DNA of 56,086 bases from Oscillospiraceae bacterium (GTDB lineage Bacteria > Bacillota > Clostridia > Oscillospirales > Ruminococcaceae). The notes beneath the pieces are model-generated. The model did not search any database and had not been told where the DNA came from. It worked only from the letters and a program-made list of their open reading frames with translations. Position 1 is the stretch's first letter; every line of letters begins with the position of its first letter. Shown one piece after another: positions 26,081 through 34,463 of the stretch. The stretch is from assembly GCA_016296505.1 (NCBI GenBank), contig JAEDJD010000013.1:1-56086 (forward strand), read 5' to 3'. The translations under genes and the position numbers were made by a program.

Positions 26081-26956
26081 TCAGCGGAATATCGGCTTAC
26101 GGAATTGCCAGCGCTGATTGTTCAGCAGTGCTCCGAGCATATTGTTTACCTGCAGAGATTCGCTGACGCCGGTTTTGCACCAGATTGCAAAATGTTCGCA
26201 GTTATTTGTCAACAGATTATAACTTGTTTCACCCAGACGGGAACGCGCTCGTGCAACTGTTTCCTCCGGTGAATACAAGTGATAACCGTATGTCTGCTGT
26301 AAGGAACGCGCAAGCTCCTCGGAATAGCTGTTTGTATGCGGCGTACTGCCGGCATTGCCGAGCGCAACCGGCGGAACATAGGGTTTTGGAAAATCCAGAA
26401 TAAAGTATTCCGAATCGTCACGCAGAAAATTTCGCAGATCTGTCGCGTGAACCGTAGCGTGTCCGATTGTCTTGCTTGCTGGAATATTATAATGCACAAT
26501 GCAGGTATCGCTGACATAGATACCGTAATGGACATAAGTACCGCCGCGCCGTACAACGCCGATGATATCGCCGTACTGCGCCTGTACAGGCTGCATTCCA
26601 GAAAAGGGGACCGCGTTGTTCGGAACGGGGCTTCTGAAATCTACTCCGACCGTAACGCCGCCTGCATCGCGAAACGCTTCTGCACGTGCTGCGCGCCGGA
26701 TCATGGATTGTTCGAGCTGCTGCTGTGTACCGCGGTCAACAATTTGACCATACTGATCGACAATCCGGCATTCGCCTGTTACAACATGACGCTGCAGTGT
26801 ATAAGCGGACGCATAATCCAGATCTTCCCAGCAGTAATCCTTATCCATGATGGTGAAACCGGTATCCGAATGCTGTGTCTGATAGCTTTCGGAAAGGGCG
26901 TCGAGTTTATTTGCGAGACGATCCATGCCACGGCTGACGGCGTCCCAGAATTCCAT
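26081..26956 (-). CDS. LRAT-domain protein (NlpC/P60-like acyltransferase fold)
   Basis: A 291-residue cytoplasmic protein. Residues of about 128-262 match the lecithin:retinol acyltransferase domain: YGDIIGVVRRGGTYVHYGIYV with His143, IVHY with His155, and TNNCEHFAIWCKTG with the nucleophile Cys253. The N-terminal part (1-125) is of unknown type. In known LRAT-fold enzymes the Cys/His pair moves acyl groups between lipids or acts as a phospholipase; the bacterial substrate is unknown. The His-before-Cys order of the permuted NlpC/P60 clan is preserved. It lies 18 bp after the zinc-ribbon membrane protein gene and probably works with it. Confidence 0.82.
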   Translation of the reverse strand: MEFWDAVSRGMDRLANKLDALSESYQTQHSDTGFTIMDKDYCWEDLDYASAYTLQRHVVTGECRIVDQYGQIVDRGTQQQLEQSMIRRAARAEAFRDAGGVTVGVDFRSPVPNNAVPFSGMQPVQAQYGDIIGVVRRGGTYVHYGIYVSDTCIVHYNIPASKTIGHATVHATDLRNFLRDDSEYFILDFPKPYVPPVALGNAGSTPHTNSYSEELARSLQQTYGYHLYSPEETVARARSRLGETSYNLLTNNCEHFAIWCKTGVSESLQVNNMLGALLNNQRWQFRKPIFR

Positions 26957-26974
26957 ATGATACCTCCTGCGAAA

Positions 26975-28123
26975 TTAATCGTTGGAGCGCGAGATCCAAA
27001 GGATATATTTGCCGTTTCGTTCATAATATCCGATATCGAGCGCACCGTTCTGATAGCGGTAATGACTCAGCGTACTGTCGCTGATTACTTCATGTCCGCC
27101 GTAAAGCGTATCTACATACTCTGTTAATGCGTTAAAATAGTACTGAATTTCATCGCGCGTCCAGATATAAGGACCGGTGTAATCGGGATGATTGCCGAAG
27201 CGGTAATCAATCGCACGCAGATGACTGCCGTGTGATGCGGTACCGTTATGAACATACAAATCAATCGCTGCCGGCATTTGCAGATCGACAAAGCCCGGAA
27301 CTGGAAATGCATTGGCAATATAGCGATAGGTTGAATTGGATGTACCATTGTTATCCGGAGTTGTGCCACAGAAAATATCTGCGTCATTTCCCCAGTCGAT
27401 CGGGAGATTCAGCATTGCCTGCTTGGCGTCTGCTGCGCTCAATGCGGTACCGTCATCATTCGTTGCTTTTGTATATAGTCCGGGGGGCAGAAAAGGATCG
27501 CCGTTATTTCCGCAGACAAACGGCATTGCGCCGAGTGTTGCATAATAATCAGCCGCACTTGTACTCTGTACCGGTTCCTGCTGTATCGGCTGTTGCTGCT
27601 GCTGTTGTTGCGGTTGCTTTGCAGTTGTTTTTGCTTCAGATGTCGCAGTGGATTTTGCAGTCGATTTTGCAGTCGTTTTGGTCGTTTTAGAGACTTTTGT
27701 AGTTTGGGTTTCCTTAGTAGTTTTTTTCTCTGTTTTCTTTGTTGTTTCGTCAGTTTCTTTGATTGTAGTTTCTTTGGCGGTTGTAGCTTTTGTTGTAGTT
27801 TCCGTTACCTTTTCGGTTTCCGTTACCTTTTCAGTTTCTGTTTCCTTGGGTGTTTCGGTGGTTTTCTCGGCATTACTTTCCTCTGCCTGTAATTCTTCCA
27901 CTGTAGTATCTGGCGCAGATTGATTCTTTTTCTGAATGCCGCGAATCAGAACTGCACCGCCAATTACATTTGCGACGAGTACACCGATCAATACTGTATT
28001 TACAACTCTGCGTGCGCCGTCCGGTCGAATGACTTTGCCTGTTTCGGTACGGACTGCTACGCCGCACTGTGGACAAAATGAAAATTTATCCGGCACATCA
28101 GCACGACAATGCGGACATCTCAT
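26975..28123 (-). CDS. Zinc-ribbon single-pass membrane protein with long Thr/Lys linker
   Basis: A 382-residue protein. Residues 3-20 are a zinc ribbon (CPHC and CPQC), about 40-62 a membrane segment, about 65-190 a linker made of Thr, Lys and Glu ending in a run of Gln, and about 195-382 an extracellular domain containing DIFCGTTPDNN, DYRFGNHPDYTGPYIWTRDEI (in part) and a C-terminal ISRSND. I do not recognise that domain. ATG 28123 follows AGAGGAGG at eight bases, eight codons inside the longest frame. It is the first gene of a two-gene unit with the LRAT protein; a membrane-tethered partner or sensor role is inferred. Confidence 0.8.
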   Translation of the reverse strand: MRCPHCRADVPDKFSFCPQCGVAVRTETGKVIRPDGARRVVNTVLIGVLVANVIGGAVLIRGIQKKNQSAPDTTVEELQAEESNAEKTTETPKETETEKVTETEKVTETTTKATTAKETTIKETDETTKKTEKKTTKETQTTKVSKTTKTTAKSTAKSTATSEAKTTAKQPQQQQQQQPIQQEPVQSTSAADYYATLGAMPFVCGNNGDPFLPPGLYTKATNDDGTALSAADAKQAMLNLPIDWGNDADIFCGTTPDNNGTSNSTYRYIANAFPVPGFVDLQMPAAIDLYVHNGTASHGSHLRAIDYRFGNHPDYTGPYIWTRDEIQYYFNALTEYVDTLYGGHEVISDSTLSHYRYQNGALDIGYYERNGKYILWISRSND

Positions 28124-28206
28124 AAGAACGCCTCCTCTTCTGATCAATTTAAAACAAATGAAATTCGGTCGGTTTTTTGGAAAACCGTTTTTCTGTATAC
28201 ATATAC

Positions 28207-28235
28207 ATTATATCACATTCCGCATAAAAAATCAA
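28207..28235 (-). promoter_or_regulatory. SigA promoter of the zinc-ribbon/LRAT operon
   Basis: Minus strand TTGATT (28235-28230), 17-bp spacer, TATAAT (28212-28207). The leader contains a small hairpin around CGGTTTTCCAAAAAACCG. Confidence 0.8.
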
Positions 28236-28276
28236 GCAATTTCCAGTGCTATTTTGTCATGCAAGCGTAATCTTTC

Positions 28277-28317
28277 AAAAAAAGAACCGACATGGCTCCA
28301 GTAAATCCATGTCGGTT
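28277..28317 (-). terminator. Terminator after the alcohol dehydrogenase gene
   Basis: Stem AACCGACATGG/CCATGTCGGTT with an 11-base loop, followed on the minus strand by CTTTTTTT. Confidence 0.93.
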
Positions 28318-28355
28318 AAATCTATAAAGCGCAGATATCCCTGAATCCTGCGCAG

Positions 28356-29537
28356 TCAAAGGGCAGCGTTTGCGGCAATGCGATAGATTTCTGCAATATT
28401 CTCCGCAGAAAGTGCAACGAATCCGCCTGTTTTGCCGTCGCCAATGCCGAACTTTTCTACAAGGCGTGGAATATCCTCCTCTTTTGCACCAAGTTCTGCA
28501 AAGTTGATCGGCATTCCGATGCTGTGCAGGAATTGGCGGAAACAGCGGATGCCTTCCAGTGCGGTTTCCGCAGGATTGCGAAAGTTCATCTGACAACCCC
28601 AAATGCGGACAGCCGCTTCAGCAAAACGCATGACGTCATGCTGATAAACAAACTCCATCCATGCGGGCATAATGACTGCAAGGCCGGCGCCGTGTGCGCA
28701 GTCATAGAGCGCGGAAAGCTCATGCTCAATGCCGTGGCTGTTCCAATCCTGCTCTCTGCCGACGCCTACGATATTGGTATGTGCAACAGTACCTGCCCAC
28801 ATGATATTGGCGCGTGCCTCATACAGATCAGGCTGTGCGATGACGCGCGGCGTTTCCTTAACCATTGTCAGGAGAACGGCTTCGCAAAGACGGTCGGTGA
28901 TCTCGACCTCTTTCGTATTGGTAAAATATCGCTCGAAAACGTGCGCCATGATGTCCGTCGCGCCGCACGCTGTCTGATAGGCAGGCAGCGTGCAGGTAAG
29001 CTCCGGATTCAGGATTGAGAACCGTGGACGGATCAGATCAGAGCCCGTACCTCTTTTCAGACCGTCAGCCTCCTTTGTGACCACAGAATCGCCGGAGCCC
29101 TCACTTCCGGCAGCTGATATGGTCAGGACGGTTCCAACGGGAAGAGCCGCTTGAATTTGTGCCTTCCCAGCGTAGAAATCCCAGAAATCCCCTTCGTAGG
29201 GAACGCCCATTGCGATTGCTTTGGCGGAATCAATGACAGAGCCGCCACCGACTGCAAGAATAAAATCCACACTCTCTGCGCGGCACAGATCAATGCCCTG
29301 ATAAACTAGCGTGTCACGCGGATTTGGTTTGACGCCGCCAAGCTCGATAAAGCCGATGCCGCTTGCTTCCAATGACCGCTTTACACGGTCAAGCAAGCCG
29401 CTTTTCATGGCAGAGCGACCGCCATAATGCAGCAATACTTTTGTGCCGCCATGTTTTTTTACATAAGTTCCTGCTTCATTTTCCGCGTCCTTGCCGAATA
29501 CAAATTCGGTCGGGCTATAAAACTGAAAATTATTCAT
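28356..29537 (-). CDS. Iron-containing alcohol dehydrogenase (YqhD/BdhA-like)
   Basis: A 393-residue cytoplasmic oxidoreductase, probably reducing aldehydes with NADPH. It starts NFQFYSPTEFVFGK, has the nucleotide loop VGGGSVIDSAKAIA near residue 97 and the metal ligands in ATDIMAHVFE (Asp, His near 193-197), SHGIEHELSA near 267 and DCAHGAGLAV near 280. Length and motifs fit the butanol-dehydrogenase/YqhD branch. Its ATG overlaps the stop of the epimerase gene (ATGA), so the two are translated together. The preceding AraC gene is a candidate regulator. Confidence 0.92.
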   Translation of the reverse strand: MNNFQFYSPTEFVFGKDAENEAGTYVKKHGGTKVLLHYGGRSAMKSGLLDRVKRSLEASGIGFIELGGVKPNPRDTLVYQGIDLCRAESVDFILAVGGGSVIDSAKAIAMGVPYEGDFWDFYAGKAQIQAALPVGTVLTISAAGSEGSGDSVVTKEADGLKRGTGSDLIRPRFSILNPELTCTLPAYQTACGATDIMAHVFERYFTNTKEVEITDRLCEAVLLTMVKETPRVIAQPDLYEARANIMWAGTVAHTNIVGVGREQDWNSHGIEHELSALYDCAHGAGLAVIMPAWMEFVYQHDVMRFAEAAVRIWGCQMNFRNPAETALEGIRCFRQFLHSIGMPINFAELGAKEEDIPRLVEKFGIGDGKTGGFVALSAENIAEIYRIAANAAL

Positions 29538-30556
29538 AGAGCAAGTTCTCCCTTTAATGCTTCAAATGCGGTAATGACGCGGTCACACCATGCATCAAAT
29601 TCCGGATCTGTCTTTTGCAGTTCCGGATGTGCAAGCAAATGCTGTACGGTCTGCCTGATGCCCTGATCTGCGCGGATATCAGCCCGATATTCCGGCACTG
29701 CACGTTTGATCTTTGTATTATCAAAAATGACAGTGCTTGCCTTATCACCGATTAGACTGCCCTCGAAATCATAGTCGCTGATTGCTGCGAGAAAATCCGA
29801 GGGGATATGGCACGCTTTTAACGGTAGGTTAAGCGTATCCGCGATACATTGATAAATCTGATTCCATGTGACGCGCTCATCAGATGTAATATGATAAGCC
29901 TGTCCGATTGCGTGAATATTGCCGACCAATCCGCAGTAACCCTTGGCAAAATCGCTGTTATGCGTAATTGTCCAGAGTGAAGTACCGTCGCCATGGATGA
30001 TGACGGGCTTTCCTTCCAGAATACGCTGCACTACCTGCCAGCTGCCGTTTCTGCCGTGCACGCCAAGCGGGACAGAGCGTTCGTCATAGGTATGACTTGG
30101 GCGGACGATTGTGACAGGAAATCCGCTTTCACGGTACTGCTGCATCAAATATGCTTCACACGCGATCTTGTCGCGAGAATATTGCCAATATGGATTGCAA
30201 AGCGGCGTACTTTCCGTAATAACGCTTTCTGAAAGAGGTTTCTGGTAAGCGGACGCAGAACTGATATAGAGGTACTGCCGCGTTTTTCCAGAAAATAAGC
30301 GTACATCGCGCTGTACCTGTTCCGTTGTAAAACCGATAAATTCTCCGACGGCGTCGAACTGCATACCATTGAGTATAGCGGCAGCTTCTGCTTCATTGCT
30401 GATATCACCGCGAAGTGTAATGACGTTTTCCGGCAATTCGGCGGTACGCGAACCGCGGTTGAACAGAAACACCTGATGTCTCTGTGCAGCCAGACGCCGC
30501 GTAATCGCCATGCTAATCGTGCCGGTCCCGCCTATGAGTAAGACTTTCAAAGGCAT
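29534..30556 (-). CDS. NAD-dependent epimerase/dehydratase family protein (SDR)
   Basis: A 340-residue extended short-chain dehydrogenase. The NAD-binding loop LLIGGTGTIS begins near residue 6, YISSASAYQKP near 105 and YSRDKIACE (Tyr-x-x-x-Lys variant) near 132. Substrates of the family are mostly nucleotide sugars; none can be named here. I chose ATG 30556 because AAAGGGGAATTCCT precedes it; the frame extends 62 codons further upstream through a strong hairpin (30617-30663), which argues against the longer start. Its stop overlaps the dehydrogenase start. Confidence 0.86.
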   Translation of the reverse strand: MPLKVLLIGGTGTISMAITRRLAAQRHQVFLFNRGSRTAELPENVITLRGDISNEAEAAAILNGMQFDAVGEFIGFTTEQVQRDVRLFSGKTRQYLYISSASAYQKPLSESVITESTPLCNPYWQYSRDKIACEAYLMQQYRESGFPVTIVRPSHTYDERSVPLGVHGRNGSWQVVQRILEGKPVIIHGDGTSLWTITHNSDFAKGYCGLVGNIHAIGQAYHITSDERVTWNQIYQCIADTLNLPLKACHIPSDFLAAISDYDFEGSLIGDKASTVIFDNTKIKRAVPEYRADIRADQGIRQTVQHLLAHPELQKTDPEFDAWCDRVITAFEALKGELAL

Positions 30557-30616
30557 AGGAATTCCCCTTTTTCTCATGTCCTTATGAAGACTTTCGATAT
30601 GATTGGATTCCCGAAA

Positions 30617-30663
30617 CCCACCGGAGATGTTCCCCCTCTCATGGCACATCTCCGGCAGGTGGG
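30617..30663 (-). other. Strong leader hairpin upstream of the epimerase-dehydrogenase operon
   Basis: Minus strand: CCGGAGATGT pairs perfectly with ACATCTCCGG around a 15-base loop, extended by CCCA/TGGG across a short bulge. It lies about 60 bases before the start codon and has no T tract, so it is not a simple terminator. It may be an RNA control element or a protein-binding palindrome. Confidence 0.5.
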
Positions 30664-30811
30664 ATGCTATAGTGATGCCGGCAATCATGGATTGCTTATT
30701 CAAATCGCCGGCGAAAAATGCAAATTCATCAGCGTCAGACATATGCAGTAATTTATATATTATTTGATTGTCGTTTGCTGTTCTCTTTACTCATATCATA
30801 GCATAATGCTG

Positions 30812-30862
30812 AAAAAAAGAGAATAGGATATGCTATTGAATTTTTAACATATCCTATTCTTT
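30812..30862 (-). terminator. Terminator after the AraC regulator gene
   Basis: Stem AGAATAGGATATG/CATATCCTATTCT with a 15-base loop and a seven-T tract on the minus strand; the plus strand is also T-rich after it. Confidence 0.9.
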
Positions 30863-30864
30863 TA

Positions 30865-31644
30865 TCATTTTTTATCATCGGATTTTCCAGATTTGCGCCA
30901 TTGCAGCGGAGATACGCCAAAATGCTTTTTGAATTGCCGTGAGAAATGAACGCCGCTGCTGTATCCGCAGGCATAGGCGATTTCCTCAATTGTCATACCG
31001 GGATTATTCAGGTACTGCTGCGCCTGCTCCATACGGCTCTGGATGACATCTGTGGTACACGTTACGCCGAATGCCTTGCGATACAGCGCGTGCAGATATG
31101 GCATACTGATATTAAGCATCTGCGCCATTTGCTCCATACTCCAGTTTTTTTCAGGCTGCGCATAGATTTTTCGCCGTAGATCGAGCAATTCGCGGTAATG
31201 CGGCAGTTCTGCGGCTTCCGGACGTTCTGTTTTGGAGAAAATCTCAGAAAGCATTGCGCGGATCAACAGTCCGGCGGTCTGGACGTCAGTACCGCGGTAG
31301 TAGCAGTCGGCAATGAGCTGAAAATACTGCGCCAGATTGATTTGCTCTCCGATATAAACGGGCGTATCGAACCGAATACCGATTTCAGAATCCAGAATTT
31401 CAGTACAGTTAAACAGCATCCAATCATTGACATAAGCGCCGCCGGCTGCACCGTAATAGAGAGGGGAATTGCGATTATAGATTATGAAAGTATCCGGTTC
31501 AACGGTGATTGTTTCCGAGCCAATTCGGAAGAACGCGCGTGTTTTGACATAGAGCGTCAGATAGCCGTCAAAGCCTTGCGGCAGATCAAATATAAAGCTG
31601 CTGTCATGCCGGCAGGAACAGCCCATACGCTGTATTTCAAACAT
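30865..31644 (-). CDS. AraC-family transcription regulator
   Basis: A 259-residue regulator. Residues 1 to about 150 form a cupin-like sensing part (ETITVEPDTFIIYNRNSP in part), and about 155-255 carry the two helix-turn-helix units of AraC: MEQMAQMLNISMPYLHALYRKAFG (in part SMPYLHALYRKAFG) and IEEIAYACGYSSGVHFSRQFKKHFGVSP (in part GYSSGVHFSRQFKKHFG). The ligand is unknown, though relatives in gut Firmicutes mostly sense sugars. It has its own consensus promoter and terminator, and lies just upstream of the epimerase-dehydrogenase pair, its likely target. Confidence 0.9.
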   Translation of the reverse strand: MFEIQRMGCSCRHDSSFIFDLPQGFDGYLTLYVKTRAFFRIGSETITVEPDTFIIYNRNSPLYYGAAGGAYVNDWMLFNCTEILDSEIGIRFDTPVYIGEQINLAQYFQLIADCYYRGTDVQTAGLLIRAMLSEIFSKTERPEAAELPHYRELLDLRRKIYAQPEKNWSMEQMAQMLNISMPYLHALYRKAFGVTCTTDVIQSRMEQAQQYLNNPGMTIEEIAYACGYSSGVHFSRQFKKHFGVSPLQWRKSGKSDDKK

Positions 31645-31685
31645 TCCGGATCATCCTTCCCTTTTATTATAGTATATCCGGATTT

Positions 31686-31714
31686 ATTATAACAGAAATC
31701 TGGTTGCTTGTCAA
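31686..31714 (-). promoter_or_regulatory. SigA promoter of the AraC gene
   Basis: Minus strand TTGACA (31714-31709), 17-bp spacer, TATAAT (31691-31686); a perfect consensus about 40 bp before the start. Confidence 0.88.
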
Positions 31715-31748
31715 TGAAAATCAATATATTGAATGCTGTTTGGCTATA

Positions 31749-32789
31749 TCATTTATCTTTTTCGTATTTTTCTGCAAGTCTGGCAGAAATATCCGCCAAT
31801 TCTTTTCGGAGCGAGGTTGGAGAGAGTACCGTTACATATTTACCGTATTGCAGCGCCCAATGCTGCATAGCGGTCGGGTTGACTGTCACAGTCACGCGCA
31901 GCTGACCGGATTTACGATCCGACTCAATCTGTGTATCTGTGCCGAACCAGTCGAGTACATCGCCTAAAATGTGCTTGTCTGCTAGAAAACAAACCGTTTC
32001 TGCATTGCCGCTGTACATATAGAGCTGTTCGGCAAGCTGTTTGGGATAGCCGTTCTGCGGTTCCAAATCCTCGATAGGCACACGTGGAAAATCTTCCCGC
32101 AATTCCATTTCAAGCATACGGTCTACTCTATAGTTTGCGCAGGTACGATATGGTTCCTTGCAGCATATCAGGTAGTATTTGCCATGCGATACAAAAATTT
32201 CATATGGGCTGACAAAATACTTTCGTATAGAACCGTCCTCGCGAGTACGCGGCTGTAATTCGGGTATGCCTTTTTCATTCAGCATATAGTTTCCATATTG
32301 GAAGCATACCATACAATTTCGCTGCATGGCTTCACAGAGTAATTCTACGGAAAATAACATTTGCTGTGCAGGCGGCGTATGCAGATATGTGATTGCAGTT
32401 TGAAGTGGTATACCTGGAAAACTTGGCGGTGCAAAATGAATCAGCTTTTTCGTTAGCGTTTCACGCTGCGTTGCAGGTATTGCAGCCATACCGGCGAGCA
32501 TATCACAGAGTAATCGCAGCTCGCTGACCTCAAACATCGGTTCAAGAAACCAATCTGTCTGCATGATTTCTTCGGAACCGTCTGGCAGCAAACGCTGCCG
32601 TTGGGTTGCATTCAGAGGATATCCGGCTTCTGTCAGTTCATCGAGATACGCTTTCAGTGTGCGTCGGTTCAGCTTGACGCCAAAACGCTCGTTCATTCTG
32701 TCGGAGAGCGCCTGCTGTGACAGTCTGTGCTGATCGTCCGTTTCTTCGCGTAGTATTGTCAGAAGCTGAAAGATTGCCTGTCTTTTCAT
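31749..32789 (-). CDS. WYL-domain transcription regulator
   Basis: A 346-residue protein with an N-terminal winged helix (AIFQLLTILREETDDQHRLS in part; SDRMNERFGVKLNRRTLKAYL in part) and a WYL domain from about residue 150: VCFQYGNYML, RKYFVSPYEIFVSHGKYYLICC (in part SPYEIFVSHGKYYLI) where the W-Y-L is seen as KYYLI, and YRVDRMLEMEL. A C-terminal extension (about 255-346) follows. WYL proteins sense nucleotides or other ligands and regulate DNA damage, CRISPR and metabolic genes. Its ATG overlaps the stop of the LCP gene (ATGA), so it is cotranscribed with a wall enzyme. Confidence 0.88.
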   Translation of the reverse strand: MKRQAIFQLLTILREETDDQHRLSQQALSDRMNERFGVKLNRRTLKAYLDELTEAGYPLNATQRQRLLPDGSEEIMQTDWFLEPMFEVSELRLLCDMLAGMAAIPATQRETLTKKLIHFAPPSFPGIPLQTAITYLHTPPAQQMLFSVELLCEAMQRNCMVCFQYGNYMLNEKGIPELQPRTREDGSIRKYFVSPYEIFVSHGKYYLICCKEPYRTCANYRVDRMLEMELREDFPRVPIEDLEPQNGYPKQLAEQLYMYSGNAETVCFLADKHILGDVLDWFGTDTQIESDRKSGQLRVTVTVNPTAMQHWALQYGKYVTVLSPTSLRKELADISARLAEKYEKDK

Positions 32790-34240
32790 GGCGTAGTCAC
32801 CTCGCCCTCTATCTGTTCACTTGTCACCGGTGCATCGTGGATGGACTTGAGATACAATTGTAAATTTGCGTCAAAATCAACTGCAAGAACCATTTGTCCG
32901 TCAGGTGATTTCTGATCTGAGAACGTACCATCAGCAGGTAAACGAAGCTTTTGTATATCGTATCCAATCAATTTCCATGGCGTTTCGAGTGAAAGCAGAT
33001 AGAGCTGAGAGGTTGTTATATTTGTTTTGAGTTCCGGAACGGCTTTCGTCAGAATTTCGGGGATCGCGGTCGGGCTGAGATGCTTTAATTTTGTAAGCAT
33101 CAAATCAAGCACGTTGCGCTGACGTTCGGTACGCTCAAAATCGGCATTGCCGACAAATCGAATACGAGTATAAGCGAGCGCTTGCTTACCGTTCAGCTGA
33201 AATGTGCCGCCGCTTGGCAGAAAATCGTCTGTCGGCTCATCACCCATAATCCGATTGATTTCACTTTGCAGAATCGTATTGATCGCTTCAGCTTCACTGT
33301 CTGAAATTTCCACCTTGATACCGCCGAGTGCGTCTGTGATGTGAACAAATGCACGGAAATTGACGCATATATAATCGTCAACCGGAATGCCGAAATTGCT
33401 TGTGACGGTGTCCATCAGCAATGTTGCACCGCCGTATGCATAAGCTGCATTGAGTTTATCCGTGCCGTGATTTGGTATATTTACATAGGAATCTCGCAGC
33501 AGCGATGTCATTGTGACGGTATGATTGTGGTTGCTGAAACTAAGAATAATGACTGTATCGGCTCGTCCTCGCTCATCCTCGCGGTTATCTGTACCGATCA
33601 GCATGATATTTCGTACATCGCTATCTGGTTCGGCAGCTGTCGCAGTAATTGTACGCGTACCTGTTTCCTCGTAGTCGAGCTGTTTGATTGCCAGTAAAGC
33701 AATACCAGAGTATATTCCGAATAATACAAATACCAGTATAAGCATTGAGGTGATTATTTTTGCAAGACAACCGTGACGACGTCTTTTTTTTCGCTTTTTC
33801 TTTTTTAGTGCAGGTTCTTGAATTTCCTCCTCGAATTCCGGTGATCGGTAAGCACGTTGCGGCTGCCGATAGGGTGTAATCTTCTCGTTTTCCGGCATTT
33901 GCTCCTGATAGGACGCACGTCGAATTGTGGCGTGTGTCAGGGGGGCGTCAGATGACTGTTGGATGCGTTGACGCGGTGCGGATAGAGTCTGCCGCTGCGG
34001 GTAGCCTATCTGTCTGTTTGTCTCGCCGTGCTGCGAATTTGCTGCGCCCCGCAATCTGCGTCGCTGTGGATTTGGAGTGCGGGTTTGGGGACGTCGCTGC
34101 GGTTCTGGTATATGTTTTTGTTCGGGATGATCTGCGCGTGTAGTATTTTCAAATGGGTCATGTGGATTGGGCGATGCAGGGCGGCGCGTTTGCCGTGAAA
34201 TCGGCAGTTCGGTTGTATCTGAAAAACGATCGTGATTCAC
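32786..34240 (-). CDS. LytR-CpsA-Psr (LCP) family protein with long cytoplasmic N-terminus
   Basis: A 484-residue membrane protein. Residues 1 to about 160 are a disordered, Pro/Arg/Gln-rich cytoplasmic region ending in a Lys/Arg cluster; one membrane segment follows (about 163-185); the LCP domain spans roughly 205-420 with MLIGTDNREDERGRADTVIIL (in part IGTDNREDERGRADT), TSLLRDSYVNIP, NAAYAYGG and LAYTRIRFVGNADFERTERQR (in part YTRIRFVGNADFERT). LCP enzymes move wall teichoic acids or other glycopolymers from a lipid carrier to peptidoglycan. The start is GTG 34240, with AAAGGA nine bases upstream. The unusually long tail may take part in protein contacts. Confidence 0.92.
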   Translation of the reverse strand: MNHDRFSDTTELPISRQTRRPASPNPHDPFENTTRADHPEQKHIPEPQRRPQTRTPNPQRRRLRGAANSQHGETNRQIGYPQRQTLSAPRQRIQQSSDAPLTHATIRRASYQEQMPENEKITPYRQPQRAYRSPEFEEEIQEPALKKKKRKKRRRHGCLAKIITSMLILVFVLFGIYSGIALLAIKQLDYEETGTRTITATAAEPDSDVRNIMLIGTDNREDERGRADTVIILSFSNHNHTVTMTSLLRDSYVNIPNHGTDKLNAAYAYGGATLLMDTVTSNFGIPVDDYICVNFRAFVHITDALGGIKVEISDSEAEAINTILQSEINRIMGDEPTDDFLPSGGTFQLNGKQALAYTRIRFVGNADFERTERQRNVLDLMLTKLKHLSPTAIPEILTKAVPELKTNITTSQLYLLSLETPWKLIGYDIQKLRLPADGTFSDQKSPDGQMVLAVDFDANLQLYLKSIHDAPVTSEQIEGEVTTP

Positions 34241-34293
34241 GTTGTTTCATCCTTTCTGGTTTTGATCTTGCGACATACTATCTCTATATTTAT

Positions 34294-34322
34294 ATTATAT
34301 CGTGTTCGGTAAAGAATGTCAA
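34294..34322 (-). promoter_or_regulatory. SigA promoter of the LCP-WYL operon
   Basis: Minus strand TTGACA (34322-34317), 17-bp spacer, TATAAT (34299-34294), a perfect consensus with a leader of about 50 nt. Confidence 0.88.
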
Positions 34323-34422
34323 CCGCATTTCTAAACTGTATTTATTTGCAATCGCTTTGTTACCGCTTTCTTGGATATTCTTCATATTTTGAGGATTCCC
34401 AAGCGGCTTGGTTATATTTTGA

Positions 34423-34460
34423 CAAAAAAACCGGAATGTTCCACGTGGAACATTCCGGTT
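34423..34460 (-). terminator. rsmG terminator built around a parS-like site
   Basis: A perfect 32-bp palindrome, AACCGGAATGTTCCAC and its complement, followed on the minus strand by a seven-T tract just past rsmG. Its central 16 bp are the parS-like sequence listed separately. Confidence 0.88.
34437..34452. promoter_or_regulatory. parS-like ParB-binding site 1
   Basis: TGTTCCACGTGGAACA is a perfect palindrome that fits the bacterial parS pattern TGTTNCACGTGNAACA. ParB loads at such sites near the replication origin. The identical sequence occurs twice more at 37061 and 37099. Confidence 0.82.
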
Positions 34461-34463
34461 GCA

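Larger units (their letters stand above)
30557..30864. other. Intergenic region between AraC gene and epimerase gene
   Basis: This 308-bp gap holds the AraC terminator (30812-30862), no clear -35/-10 pair that I trust, and two inverted repeats: 30617-30663 (see separate entry) and GCCGGC-containing repeats around 30678-30712. The open frame here continues into the epimerase but lacks a ribosome-binding site. Confidence 0.5.

Noticed and set aside
30557..30742. 62-residue N-terminal extension of the epimerase
   Set aside because: The NAD-binding loop of this family begins near residue 6 of the shorter form, the short start has a good ribosome-binding site, and the extension would encode a strong hairpin.
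28356..31644. Carbohydrate-active or polysaccharide-utilisation cluster around the AraC gene
   Set aside because: Only an epimerase and an alcohol dehydrogenase are present; no glycosidase or sugar transporter lies in the unit.
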